This document shows positions 49,784 to 58,412 of a stretch of DNA of 64,000 nucleotides, in pieces. Under the pieces are notes generated by a model. The model worked only from the letters and a program-made list of their open reading frames with translations, made no database searches and was not told where the DNA came from. The DNA lies in contig JAWVYS010000001.1 in assembly GCA_033722555.1 (NCBI GenBank), positions 155,162 to 219,161 of the forward strand, given 5' to 3'. This stretch comes from Brumimicrobium sp033722555 (GTDB lineage Bacteria > Bacteroidota > Bacteroidia > Flavobacteriales_D > Crocinitomicaceae). Each line of letters opens with the position of its first letter. Within the stretch, counting starts at the first letter, position 1. The position numbers were made by a program, and so were the translations under genes.

Positions 49784-52666
49784 ATGTGGTTTAGAATTTC
49801 ACAAATCATTTTGAGAAACCGTGTGGTCATACTTAGTTTGATCACGCTTTTAACCGTTTTCTTCGGTTATTTTGCGCTCACAGGATTACAGCTGGACAAC
49901 AAATATGGGAACATGCTTCCTAAAAAGTCCCCTGCTCAGGATGGCTATCTTCATTTCAAAAAGTTATTTGGCGAAGACGGAGGAGCCCTTGTTTTGGCTA
50001 TTCAGACGGATAATCTTTATACCGAAGAAAATTTTCTGAAATGGAAGAAACTGGGAGATTCCATTATGCAACTGGATGGTGTGAACTCCGTGTTGTCAGA
50101 AGCAGATCTTTTCACACTTGAAAACAACGTGGAGAAGGGGAAGTTTGAGGCCTCACCGGTATTTAAGGATGAAACATTTAAAGAAAAATCGATTGAAGAG
50201 ATAAGGAAGGAAATAAGAAAGATCCCTTTGTATAACGGGATTTTGTACAACGACTCTACCAATGTTTCCCTTATGCTGATTTCTATTGATGAATCCTTTT
50301 TAAGCGACCAAAATAAATCGGGAGTTGTGCTTGAGGCGGAGAATATTGCCCTGGCTTATGAAAATGTTTTCGGTAAAATGCATTTCGCCGGTCTTCCCCA
50401 TATTCGTGTGGTTATAGGAAAACGAGTGGTGAACGAGATGTACATTTTTATCGGATTGGCTATTGCTGTAACTTCTCTGTTGTTGTATATTTTCTTCCGT
50501 TCTTTCAGGGTTGTATTATTCTGTAACCTCGTGGTATTCGTTGCAGTTATCTGGTCTTTAGGAAGTATAGGGCTTTTGGGATTCAAGTTATCCATACTCA
50601 TGGCACTCATTCCGCCTTTGATGATTGTGATCGGAATTCCCAACTGTATATTTTTGCTAACCAAGTTTCATAGGGAAGTCAAGAAACACGGCAATAAAAT
50701 TAAGGGGCTATCGAGAGTTATTGAAAAAGTCGGAAATGCAACTTTTCTAACAAACTTAACAACTGCACTTGGATTTTCTACTTTCATTTTTACCAATTCT
50801 GAAAAGCTGACAGAGTTCGGGATCATTGCTTCGGTAAATATCATCATGGTTTTTGTGCTTTCTATTTGTATAATTCCTATTGTTTTCTCAATCGCAAAAC
50901 CACCAAAAACCAGACACCTTAAACATCTGGGTAAAAATTATTCGCGGGTTATCATTGATAAACTGATTTTATGGACGAGTAACAAGAGGAGAGCCATATA
51001 TGCTATTGCCATTATAGTGGTGCTCCTGAGTGCATGGGGCGTAACCAGAATTGAGGCCACCGGAAACCTTACGAGCGACCTTCCAGAATCCGACCCGATT
51101 TTAAAAGACCTTGAATTTATTCAAGAGAATTTCGGAGGCTCGGTACCCTTTGAAATACTTATTGATTACAAGGAGGACGGCAGGCGTTTCAGTTCGGACC
51201 TTTTAACAAAAGTTGAGGGTGTTCAGCAGTTGCTTGCTGAGGATACATTATTTAGTAAATCCATTTCTGTGGTCAATTTTATGAAGTTGATCAATATGGC
51301 TTATTACGGAAATAATCCGGAGATGTATTCGCTCATTTCTAGAAAAGATATGCGCCGTTTGGGGGGATATGTAGAGGAATTTCAAGAGGATATAAAACGC
51401 ACTAAAAATATCTATAAATACCGTGATTCCCTTCAGGCCGGCAATGACGAATACAAGGATTCCATTCTTTTTTATGCGCCCAAAGTGGTCAATGAGTTAG
51501 CCGGCGTGGAAGAGGATACATTGTCCGTGACAGAGGATACGCTTTTACCCCAGGTGCTTACTGCTGAACAATTGAAGGAACTTTCAGCCAATGTTGGTTC
51601 AGAAGAACTCATTGAAATCTCCGAGAAATATTACCCTTCAGTAGGGATTGGTTTTACCTTAAAAGAGCTGGTAGACACCGCAAATACGACCTTAAGGATA
51701 AGAATGCAGATTCTGGATATTGGATCTTATGAAATAGCGGATAAAAGAACAGAACTTTCCAAAGAGCTCGACTCCATACTCAATCCGGATAAACCGAGGG
51801 TAGAAGCATTTTTTGCAGCGTATAAAAAAGGAGAAGAAAATTACCTTGATTCTATATTTAATGTCTCTAGTGCCTACAAGAATAACCTCGGTTATCTGAT
51901 TGCAGCTGGTAATGATTCTTTGCAGTTTCAGTTCGATCTTAACCCGGATCTTCTTGAGACATATTATGATATCCCGGGATTCAGTGATACGCTTAGAAAG
52001 GCTATTTCAAAGGAATACCTTGATCATTTAATTACCGGTACGGCGGTTGTAGCGGCGGAGGGTACACAGTATCTAATAAAAAATCTACTGATCAGTTTGG
52101 GAATAGCTGTTGTTATTATCGCCTTCCTTATGGCGCTGTTGTTCGGTTCGTGGAGAATGGTTTTGATATCGCTTGTACCCAACTTCATTCCCTTACTTGC
52201 CACAGCTGGAATTATGGGCTTCTTCGCAATACCTATCAAGCCTTCAACGATTCTGGTATTTAGTATAGCCTTCGGTATATCGGTAGACGATACAATCCAT
52301 TTTTTAGCAAAATACAGGCAGGAACTGAAATTGAGAAGCTGGGATCTAAAAGCGTGTGTAATAACAGCCTTGAGGGAAACAGGACTAAGTATGTTCTATA
52401 CTTCCATCGTGTTGTTTTTCGGTTTTTCAATGTTTAGCCTTTCTCAATTTGGAGGGACTCAAGCTCTTGGACTACTGGTTTCTTTAACGCTGCTTGTTGC
52501 GATGCTGACAAATCTGACAGTATTACCTTCTCTTCTACTGAGTTTGGAGAACCGTATTGCAAATAAGGGCTATAAGGAACCCTTGATACATCTTTATGAT
52601 GAAGAGGTTGATATAGATCTGGAAGACCTCGAGGTTGATCCTAATACCCGAAAGAACATAGAATAG
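49784..52666 (+). CDS. RND/MMPL family transporter
   Basis: A 960-aa inner-membrane protein of the RND superfamily, MMPL-like branch: two repeats, each with one helix, a large periplasmic loop and five clustered helices. Helices lie at about 15-35, 220-400 and 760-930. Typical helix-4-like segments are visible (SILMALIPPLMIVIGIPN near residue 270; ILVFSIAFGISVDDTIHFLAKY near 825, including the paired acidic residues of the proton relay). Relatives export lipids, hopanoids, pigments or drugs, with no clear rule for substrate. It is not paired with an adaptor or TolC; it heads a run with rmlA (19 bp gap), a polyprenyl synthase and RNase D. Confidence 0.9.
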   Translation: MWFRISQIILRNRVVILSLITLLTVFFGYFALTGLQLDNKYGNMLPKKSPAQDGYLHFKKLFGEDGGALVLAIQTDNLYTEENFLKWKKLGDSIMQLDGVNSVLSEADLFTLENNVEKGKFEASPVFKDETFKEKSIEEIRKEIRKIPLYNGILYNDSTNVSLMLISIDESFLSDQNKSGVVLEAENIALAYENVFGKMHFAGLPHIRVVIGKRVVNEMYIFIGLAIAVTSLLLYIFFRSFRVVLFCNLVVFVAVIWSLGSIGLLGFKLSILMALIPPLMIVIGIPNCIFLLTKFHREVKKHGNKIKGLSRVIEKVGNATFLTNLTTALGFSTFIFTNSEKLTEFGIIASVNIIMVFVLSICIIPIVFSIAKPPKTRHLKHLGKNYSRVIIDKLILWTSNKRRAIYAIAIIVVLLSAWGVTRIEATGNLTSDLPESDPILKDLEFIQENFGGSVPFEILIDYKEDGRRFSSDLLTKVEGVQQLLAEDTLFSKSISVVNFMKLINMAYYGNNPEMYSLISRKDMRRLGGYVEEFQEDIKRTKNIYKYRDSLQAGNDEYKDSILFYAPKVVNELAGVEEDTLSVTEDTLLPQVLTAEQLKELSANVGSEELIEISEKYYPSVGIGFTLKELVDTANTTLRIRMQILDIGSYEIADKRTELSKELDSILNPDKPRVEAFFAAYKKGEENYLDSIFNVSSAYKNNLGYLIAAGNDSLQFQFDLNPDLLETYYDIPGFSDTLRKAISKEYLDHLITGTAVVAAEGTQYLIKNLLISLGIAVVIIAFLMALLFGSWRMVLISLVPNFIPLLATAGIMGFFAIPIKPSTILVFSIAFGISVDDTIHFLAKYRQELKLRSWDLKACVITALRETGLSMFYTSIVLFFGFSMFSLSQFGGTQALGLLVSLTLLVAMLTNLTVLPSLLLSLENRIANKGYKEPLIHLYDEEVDIDLEDLEVDPNTRKNIE

Positions 52667-52685
52667 CTCAAGAAAAAACACTACT

Positions 52686-53549
52686 ATGAAAGGTATTATA
52701 TTAGCCGGCGGCTCAGGAACTCGTTTACATCCCTTAACGCTGGCGGTCAGTAAGCAGCTTATGCCGGTTTACGATAAACCGATGATATATTATCCTTTGT
52801 CGATACTCATGAGTGCCGGAATCAGAGAAATCCTAATTATCTCAACACCTCATGATCTCCCGCAGTTTGAAAAATTGTTGGGTAATGGTGAACAGCTTGG
52901 GTGTAAATTCACATATGCTGTCCAGGAAGAGCCTAATGGGCTGGCGCAGGCTTTCATCATTGGCGAAGAATTTATCGGGTCGGATAAAGTAGCCCTTATC
53001 CTTGGAGATAATATTTTTTATGGTGTGGGTATGGACGATCTTCTTCAGGAGAATAGTGATCCGGAGGGAGGTGTGGTTTACGCCTATCATGTCTCCGATC
53101 CCAGGAGGTACGGAGTGGTGGAATTTGATGATGACATGAAGGCAAAATCAATTGAGGAGAAACCCGATAAGCCGAAATCAAACTATGCCGTGCCCGGGCT
53201 GTATTTCTATGATAACGAAGTGATTACTATCGCTAAAGGACTCAAACCTTCAGCACGCGGTGAATATGAGATAACGGATGTAAATGCAGCGTACCTTAAA
53301 AAGAACAAACTGAAAGTAGCCGTTCTTGATAGGGGGACTGCTTGGCTGGATACGGGTACTTTCAATTCGCTAATGCAAGCAGGACAGTTTGTTCAGGTAA
53401 TTGAAGAAAGACAGGGACTAAAAATAGGATGTATTGAGGAAGTTGCTTACCGGAAAGGTTACATAAACGCCGAACAGTTGAAACATTTGGCAGAGCCACT
53501 TGTTAAAAGCGGATACGGAAAATATCTGCTGAATTTAATCAAAGAATAA
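52686..53549 (+). CDS. rmlA: glucose-1-phosphate thymidylyltransferase
   Basis: Makes dTDP-glucose from dTTP and glucose 1-phosphate, the first step to dTDP-rhamnose and other deoxysugars of surface polysaccharide. The 287-aa product shows the nucleotidyltransferase start GIILAGGSGTRLHPLT, then KQLMPVYDKPMIYYPLS, EEPNGLAQAF and ILGDNIFYG (metal-binding Asp), and DRGTAWLDTGT. Length is standard for the short RmlA form. No rmlB, C or D follows; the next gene is a polyprenyl diphosphate synthase after 8 bp. Confidence 0.96.
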   Translation: MKGIILAGGSGTRLHPLTLAVSKQLMPVYDKPMIYYPLSILMSAGIREILIISTPHDLPQFEKLLGNGEQLGCKFTYAVQEEPNGLAQAFIIGEEFIGSDKVALILGDNIFYGVGMDDLLQENSDPEGGVVYAYHVSDPRRYGVVEFDDDMKAKSIEEKPDKPKSNYAVPGLYFYDNEVITIAKGLKPSARGEYEITDVNAAYLKKNKLKVAVLDRGTAWLDTGTFNSLMQAGQFVQVIEERQGLKIGCIEEVAYRKGYINAEQLKHLAEPLVKSGYGKYLLNLIKE

Positions 53550-53557
53550 ATTTATAC

Positions 53558-54526
53558 ATGAATCTGATCGGAGAGTATCAAAATATCCTGGAGAAAAAAA
53601 TTAATGAATTACAGTTTCCTTCAGAACCCGGAAATCTGTATGATCCTCTGAGATATTTTCTTACACTTGGAGGGAAAAGAACTCGTCCCGTACTCACGTT
53701 ACTGGGGTGTCAGCTTTTTGGAGAACCCGGAATTAAGGCTATTAATGCGGCCATAGCAGTAGAACTCTTCCACAACTTCACACTCATCCATGACGACATT
53801 ATGGATGAAGCCCCTTTGAGAAGAGGAAAAGTAACGGTTCATGAGAAATGGAACAGCAATATCGGAATTTTGTCGGGAGACGTTCTCTTTGTAGAAGCGT
53901 ATAAATTTTTGGCTCATCACGATACCGATGTTTTGCCCGATTTGCTTGAAATTTTTTCCCGCACGGCACGCGAAGTATGCGAAGGTCAGCAGATGGATAT
54001 GGATTTTGAGGTCAGAGGGGATGTAAGTCTGGAAGAATATCTTGAAATGATAAGGCTAAAAACTTCTGTTTTATTGGGAGCGGCCCTCGAAATGGGAGCT
54101 GTAATCGCAAAGGCAGACAAAGAAAATGTTGCGAAAATTTATCAATTTGGTGTGAATGTTGGCCTTGCTTTTCAGCTGCAGGATGATATTCTGGATTTGT
54201 ACGCTGATCCTGATAAATTTGGTAAACAGGTTGGGGGAGATATTCTTTCAAACAAGAAGACTTTCCTGCTTATAACAGCCATGAATCAGGCAGATAGCGC
54301 ACAGAAAAAACATCTTGAGCACATTATGAATTCCACAGCAGGAAATACGAAAGTTGAAGAAGCAAAGGAATTATTCAATGAACTCAAAGTGCGTGAATTT
54401 GCCCGTGAAAAGATGGATGCGTATTATCAGAAAGCGCTTTCGGCAATGAACGAAATCGGTGTCCCAAAAGAAAATAAATTACATCTTCTTGGCCTTGCTG
54501 ATTATTTGATGAAAAGAGAAAATTAA
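53558..54526 (+). CDS. polyprenyl diphosphate synthase
   Basis: A 322-aa trans-prenyltransferase adding isopentenyl diphosphate units to make a linear C15-C40 chain, used for menaquinone or related lipids. The first Asp-rich motif is in LIHDDIMDEAPLRRGK (about residue 85) and the second in QLQDDILDLYADPDKFGK (about 210), followed by VGGDILSNKKTFLL. GGKRTRPVLTLL near residue 45 gives the diphosphate-binding Lys-Arg-Arg. Chain length cannot be fixed by eye. It lies 8 bp after rmlA and 7 bp before the RNase D gene, all on one strand. Confidence 0.94.
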   Translation: MNLIGEYQNILEKKINELQFPSEPGNLYDPLRYFLTLGGKRTRPVLTLLGCQLFGEPGIKAINAAIAVELFHNFTLIHDDIMDEAPLRRGKVTVHEKWNSNIGILSGDVLFVEAYKFLAHHDTDVLPDLLEIFSRTAREVCEGQQMDMDFEVRGDVSLEEYLEMIRLKTSVLLGAALEMGAVIAKADKENVAKIYQFGVNVGLAFQLQDDILDLYADPDKFGKQVGGDILSNKKTFLLITAMNQADSAQKKHLEHIMNSTAGNTKVEEAKELFNELKVREFAREKMDAYYQKALSAMNEIGVPKENKLHLLGLADYLMKREN

Positions 54527-54533
54527 CCGGTTC

Positions 54534-55694
54534 TTGAACTATCCCGTAATTTATATCGATGACACGCGGACTCTTAAAGAGGCAATAGATATTTTGTCCG
54601 GTAAGAGCGAGGTATTTATTGATCTGGAATTTGATAAGAATCATTTCCGTTATGGTTTCAATCTGTGCCTGATGCAGATATTTGACGGTGAAAAGTGTTA
54701 CCTTATTGATCCGCTTGGAAATGTTGAAATTGAACGTATTTTTCCTATACTTGAAAGCCCCACCATTGAGAAAGTTTGTTTTGCTTTCGGTGAAGATATG
54801 CGTTTACTTCATCACTTGGGATGCAAACCGGTAAATATCCTTGATCTTGCAACCGTAAGAAGCCTCTTGAACAGATCCACACTTTCACTCAGTAATAGTT
54901 TAGTGGAGGAACTCGGAAAGAAGCCTCAGATTAGTCAACAGAAAAGCAACTGGTTTGAAAGGCCCTTAAGTGCTGATCAGATTGCCTATGCTGTTGAAGA
55001 CGTCATCTATCTCCCCGAATTAAAGCAGGTTTTGTTGGATGATATTTCAAGCCTTAACAGGACTGAATGGGTTGAACAGGAAAAGGATTTGTTGAGCAGG
55101 GGAGATTGGTCAGAAGCAGTAGCGGGGGAAATTGTCCCTCAAAAGGATAGAAAACTTATGACAATGCGGGAATGGATCAGATATACCTTTCTGATGGAAT
55201 TCCGTGATCAGGCGGCTCAGAAATTTAATCGGCCTGCTTTTAAGGTGATCGATAAGAATGTTATGTTGGAACTGGCAAAAAATCCTCATCATGCCAAGGA
55301 ATGGAACGGTCTCAAGGGTATTCATCGAAACCTAAGAAATGATACGATTCGCGAAAGAATAGAAGATCTTCTTCGTCAAGCGGAGCGAAGTATTAATGAA
55401 CAAGGTATTTCAGCGGAGCAATCTTCCCGACCCTTTCTTGACAAAGGGTCAAAATTACGCTTGGCTCAGATGAAAAAAAGAATATCGTTTGAAAAAGATG
55501 CCATATTTCTTCCTATAAAGTCTGAAATTTCTAAAGATTTGGGCGAGCACCTTGCTAATTTTCTTTTGTCTAATCGTCGCATCACAGGAATAATAGAGGG
55601 TAAAATTGAGCTTCTTCCGTATCAGAAAAGTTTACTGAACCAGTATACGGAACTGTTGAAATTACCTGTTTCATCAGCACTTTCCGAGGACTGA
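54534..55694 (+). CDS. rnd: ribonuclease D
   Basis: A 386-aa 3'-5' exoribonuclease of the DEDD family acting in tRNA and stable-RNA trimming. The DEDD exonuclease domain (about 1-170) has the first acidic pair in FIDLEFD (Asp30, Glu32), then CFAFGEDMRLLHHLGC, and the last motif in AYAVEDVIYL. An HRDC-type domain with RPAFKVIDKNVMLELAK follows (about 215-295). The start is TTG: it is the only start codon before the conserved first strand, since the next in-frame ATG falls after the first catalytic motif. It lies 7 bp after the polyprenyl synthase, so co-transcription is likely. Confidence 0.9.
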   Translation: MNYPVIYIDDTRTLKEAIDILSGKSEVFIDLEFDKNHFRYGFNLCLMQIFDGEKCYLIDPLGNVEIERIFPILESPTIEKVCFAFGEDMRLLHHLGCKPVNILDLATVRSLLNRSTLSLSNSLVEELGKKPQISQQKSNWFERPLSADQIAYAVEDVIYLPELKQVLLDDISSLNRTEWVEQEKDLLSRGDWSEAVAGEIVPQKDRKLMTMREWIRYTFLMEFRDQAAQKFNRPAFKVIDKNVMLELAKNPHHAKEWNGLKGIHRNLRNDTIRERIEDLLRQAERSINEQGISAEQSSRPFLDKGSKLRLAQMKKRISFEKDAIFLPIKSEISKDLGEHLANFLLSNRRITGIIEGKIELLPYQKSLLNQYTELLKLPVSSALSED

Positions 55695-55779
55695 ACAGGT
55701 TACGCAGGATTTTTTATAGGGTAAAAAACAACCTTTTTGCTTTTATATACGTATATTAGCTACATAAACTGCGTTAATT

Positions 55780-56400
55780 ATGAATTTTTCCAAGAGTTTA
55801 ATTGTTTTGTCGGGTATTTTCTTACTCTTTTCATGTGTTGAACATGAGGTTATTCCACCTCCCAAGCCGGAGGTTGATCTAAGCTGTTCCTTTTCGGCAC
55901 TGCTTGAAGGGAATCAGTACGAACTTATTCAGGACGTAAATGGATATTACTGTAATGCCACTCAGGCCAAGGAAATATTACCGACACCTCAGCCATCCAA
56001 AATAACATATTATTCGGAGATTAAATCGGATACTCAGTTGGATTTTGTTCAAATTGGAATCGGTAAACTTGCCTTTAATGCAGACAACAGTATTGATCCT
56101 TCTGTGGAACAGTTTTCAGCTTTCTTCAATTCGAACACTAATCCGGCATTTTCTGCAGGCGCCGTTGCCGGTGTTGAGATCGTTTTTCGTGACGGTTCAG
56201 GGAATATTTGGATGACCAAGGAAGATTCAGGAGAACCTCAGAGTTTTACTTTTTCATCACTGGTTCAGGAATCGGATGAAGAAGGGGATTATATGAAGTT
56301 TACAGCTAATTTTTCCGCATCCCTCTATGACGATTTAACGCAGCCTACAGATACTATTGTCATAGAAAATGCGGTATTTAAAGGTTATTTTAAAAGATAA
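55780..56400 (+). CDS. lipoprotein of unknown function
   Basis: A 206-aa predicted lipoprotein: signal sequence ending in the lipobox LLFSC, then VEHEVIPPPKPEV linker. The body (about 35-206) is beta-rich with two cysteines early on (LSCSF and YYCNAT) and no motif that I recognise. It resembles small surface-exposed lipoproteins common in Bacteroidota. It stands alone between RNase D and the amidotransferase-like gene, with its own terminator. TATATTAG at 55752-55759, 20 bp before the ATG, is a weak -7 candidate with TTTG only 12 bp upstream. Confidence 0.75.
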   Translation: MNFSKSLIVLSGIFLLFSCVEHEVIPPPKPEVDLSCSFSALLEGNQYELIQDVNGYYCNATQAKEILPTPQPSKITYYSEIKSDTQLDFVQIGIGKLAFNADNSIDPSVEQFSAFFNSNTNPAFSAGAVAGVEIVFRDGSGNIWMTKEDSGEPQSFTFSSLVQESDEEGDYMKFTANFSASLYDDLTQPTDTIVIENAVFKGYFKR

Positions 56401-56454
56401 AATTCAAGATGATTTTGCTCACAAGATCGTTTAAGGAATAATTAAATTTTTAAG

Positions 56455-56488
56455 AAGGTCACATCCCTGAGGTGTGGCTTTTTTGTTT
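56455..56488 (+). terminator. intrinsic terminator after the lipoprotein gene
   Basis: AAGGTCACA-T-CC pairs with GGTGTGGCTT, one bulged T and two wobble pairs, loop CTGA, followed by a run of Ts (GCTTTTTTGTTT). It starts 55 bp after the lipoprotein stop. Confidence 0.75.
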
Positions 56489-56531
56489 ACCTCGACCCCG
56501 TTTTATGCGGAAAGAATAATGGCAGAGAAAA

Positions 56532-57227
56532 ATGAAAATTGCAATTATCGGAGATTTCAATTTCACCTTTAATTCGCACCATGCGACAAATCTTGCCATT
56601 GAGCATTCTCAAAATCTGCTTGATATCGATATCAATTATTACTGGATAAGAATTCACGAAGCTGCAAACTTCAAAGACAGTCAGTTCCAGAATTTTGACG
56701 GAATATGGATAGCCCCTGGCCCTTACGAGAATGTATTTTTTTTAAGCGGAGTTTTAGATAGTATTTTAATGGCAGACATTCCTGTTTTCATTACCGGGGA
56801 AGGATTTAAGACATTGCTTGAAGTGCTTATCCGGAAATATAATCTTAACCCAAATCAGGAAAAATTGATTTCCGATAATCTTGCGCCGGAGGATCAGTTT
56901 AAAAAAATAGATGTCCGGCCGGTGAGTTCTCAATTGAACAAATTGTACAGCGGTCTGCCGAGGCAGGAATTAAGTTCTGCTCAGTACTCCATTTATCCTC
57001 AGCTCTTAAATTACCTGAAAGATGAACTCATAGATATAGAGGGAATCAATCAGTTTGAGGAACCTGAGATTATTAGTCTGAAAAGCCATACGTTTTGTGT
57101 TGCAAGTATGAGCGTACCTCAAATCTGTAGTACAAGAGAAATGCCGCATCCCCTGGTAAGTGCTTTTATAAACATGGCTTGGCAGTGGACCAAGGAGAAC
57201 AGAAAGAACAATAGAACAGGCTCCTAG
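56532..57227 (+). CDS. CTP-synthase-C-terminal-like amidotransferase relative without nucleophile
   Basis: A 231-aa stand-alone relative of the glutamine amidotransferase domain of CTP synthase. MKIAIIGDFNFTFNSHHAT and GIWIAPGPYEN (about residues 1-20 and 57-67) match that group, and CSTREMPHPLVSAF near the end is also typical. The nucleophile elbow, normally GTCGGFQ in such stand-alone relatives, reads ITGEGFK at 87-93: there is no Cys at or beside the expected place, so it should not hydrolyse glutamine. It may bind a ligand or partner instead. Function unknown. It overlaps the convergent rnhA by 4 bp. Confidence 0.75.
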   Translation: MKIAIIGDFNFTFNSHHATNLAIEHSQNLLDIDINYYWIRIHEAANFKDSQFQNFDGIWIAPGPYENVFFLSGVLDSILMADIPVFITGEGFKTLLEVLIRKYNLNPNQEKLISDNLAPEDQFKKIDVRPVSSQLNKLYSGLPRQELSSAQYSIYPQLLNYLKDELIDIEGINQFEEPEIISLKSHTFCVASMSVPQICSTREMPHPLVSAFINMAWQWTKENRKNNRTGS

Positions 57228-57697
57228 AATAAGGCTTCGTTTTTTTCCTCGTTTTCATATCCTTCATCAATCAGTAGATTTCCGTGATCTGCAGCATCCA
57301 CCGCAAGTTTATCACACCTTTCATTTTCAGGATGCCCGGCATGGCCTTTCACCCAAACAAATTTCGGATTGTATTTTTCGTGGAGGGGAAGATACCTTTT
57401 CCATAGGTCAACGTTTTTCTTTTTCTTAAACCCGTTCTTGTGCCAGGAAAATAACCAGCCTTTTTCAACCGAATCTACAACATATTTTGAATCGGAATAA
57501 ATTACCACCTCATGTTTGGCAGATTTTAAGGCTTCTAAGCCTTTGATAACAGCCAACAGCTCCATACGATTATTAGTGGTTAGACGAAAACCCTGCGAAA
57601 GCTCTTTTTCCTTGCCCTGAAATTTTAGGATTACTCCATAGCCTCCCGGTCCTGGGTTGCCACGCGCTGCTCCATCCGTATAAATCGATATCCCCAT
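57224..57697 (-). CDS. rnhA: ribonuclease HI
   Basis: Degrades RNA in RNA-DNA hybrids, removing primers and R-loops. The 157-aa product is normal length. It has the full active site: IYTDGAARGNPGPGG (first Asp), TNNRMELLAVIKGLEAL (Glu), VVIYSDSKYVVDSV (second Asp) and VKGHAGHPENERCDKLA (His loop and last Asp). It is single, convergent with the amidotransferase-like gene (4-bp overlap) and divergent from tetR. Confidence 0.97.
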   Translation of the reverse strand: MGISIYTDGAARGNPGPGGYGVILKFQGKEKELSQGFRLTTNNRMELLAVIKGLEALKSAKHEVVIYSDSKYVVDSVEKGWLFSWHKNGFKKKKNVDLWKRYLPLHEKYNPKFVWVKGHAGHPENERCDKLAVDAADHGNLLIDEGYENEEKNEALF

Positions 57698-57701
57698 GAT
57701 C

Positions 57702-57709
57702 CAAATGTA
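57702..57709 (-). promoter_or_regulatory. -7 element for rnhA, 4 bp from the start codon
   Basis: Minus-strand TACATTTG, a perfect TAnnTTTG, ends 4 bp before the rnhA ATG at 57697. If used, the message would have no leader. No -33 box is clear. Confidence 0.45.
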
Positions 57710-57732
57710 CGTTTTTTAATAAATTAACAGAA

Positions 57733-57770
57733 ACCTCGGAAACTATTTTTATAAAAAAAGTTTCCGAAGT
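57733..57770. promoter_or_regulatory. 38-bp palindrome, probable TetR operator
   Basis: Outer arms ACCTCGGAAACT and AGTTTCCGAAGT match as inverted repeats at 11 of 12 positions; between them, flanked by A on each side, is the self-complementary TTTTTATAAAAA. The whole is symmetric about 57751/57752. It lies between rnhA and tetR and covers the likely -33 box of tetR (TTTC, 57761-57764), so a bound TetR protein would block its own efflux operon and perhaps rnhA. Confidence 0.7.
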
Positions 57771-57790
57771 GTTTTATTCTTTTAATTTTG
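57761..57790 (+). promoter_or_regulatory. promoter of the tetR-tolC-RND operon
   Basis: TTTC at 57761-57764 (3 of 4 to TTTG), an 18-bp spacer and a perfect TAATTTTG at 57783-57790. The -7 box ends 7 bp before the tetR ATG, so the leader is nearly absent. The -33 box lies within the right arm of the palindrome. Confidence 0.6.
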
Positions 57791-57797
57791 GCGCGTC

Positions 57798-58412
57798 ATG
57801 GATTTAAAGCATTTAGAAATAATAGAAAAAGCGGCTCTGCTCTTCCTCAGAAACGGTATCAAATCGGTTACGATGGATGATTTAGCTAAAGAACTTGGCG
57901 TATCTAAAAAAACGATTTATAAGTATTTTGAGGATAAGAATGATCTGGTAACAAAAATTGTTAAAACGAAGACGACCTTTGACAGACATGCCTGTGAATC
58001 AGCAAGGTGTGAATCTGAGAATGCTATTGATGCGATGTTCAGGATAAGTGAGTTTGTCTCCGGTATGATGCAGGAAGTTCATTCATCTGTATTTTTTGAT
58101 CTGCAAAAATATCACCGTGAAGCCTGGAAAATAATGGAAGATCACAAATCGAACTTTGTTAAATCTCAGTTAAAGGAGAATATAATTCGTGGACAGAACG
58201 AGGGCCTCTATATTTCTTCATTGGATCCGGAGGTTATAGCGTCAATTTATATCGCAAGTACTAACGGATTGTTTGACGGTGAAACCTTTGATTTGAAATT
58301 GCACAAATTCAATGAGATTTTCAATGAAATCATTCATTTCCAAATTCGGGGAATTGCTAACGAAAAAGGACTCAAATATTTAAACAACCGTATTCAAAAT
58401 TCAAAAAAGTAA
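57798..58412 (+). CDS. TetR/AcrR family repressor of the efflux operon
   Basis: A 204-aa TetR regulator. The N-terminal helix-turn-helix is clear: KAALLFLRNGIKSVTMDD, then LAKELGVSKKTIYKYFEDKNDLV, residues about 10-55; the C-terminal ligand-binding domain is variable as usual. It is the first gene of an efflux operon and its stop overlaps the tolC-like start by one base (TAATG), so it very probably controls tolC-adaptor-pump through the palindrome just upstream. Its inducer cannot be predicted. Confidence 0.92.
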   Translation: MDLKHLEIIEKAALLFLRNGIKSVTMDDLAKELGVSKKTIYKYFEDKNDLVTKIVKTKTTFDRHACESARCESENAIDAMFRISEFVSGMMQEVHSSVFFDLQKYHREAWKIMEDHKSNFVKSQLKENIIRGQNEGLYISSLDPEVIASIYIASTNGLFDGETFDLKLHKFNEIFNEIIHFQIRGIANEKGLKYLNNRIQNSKK

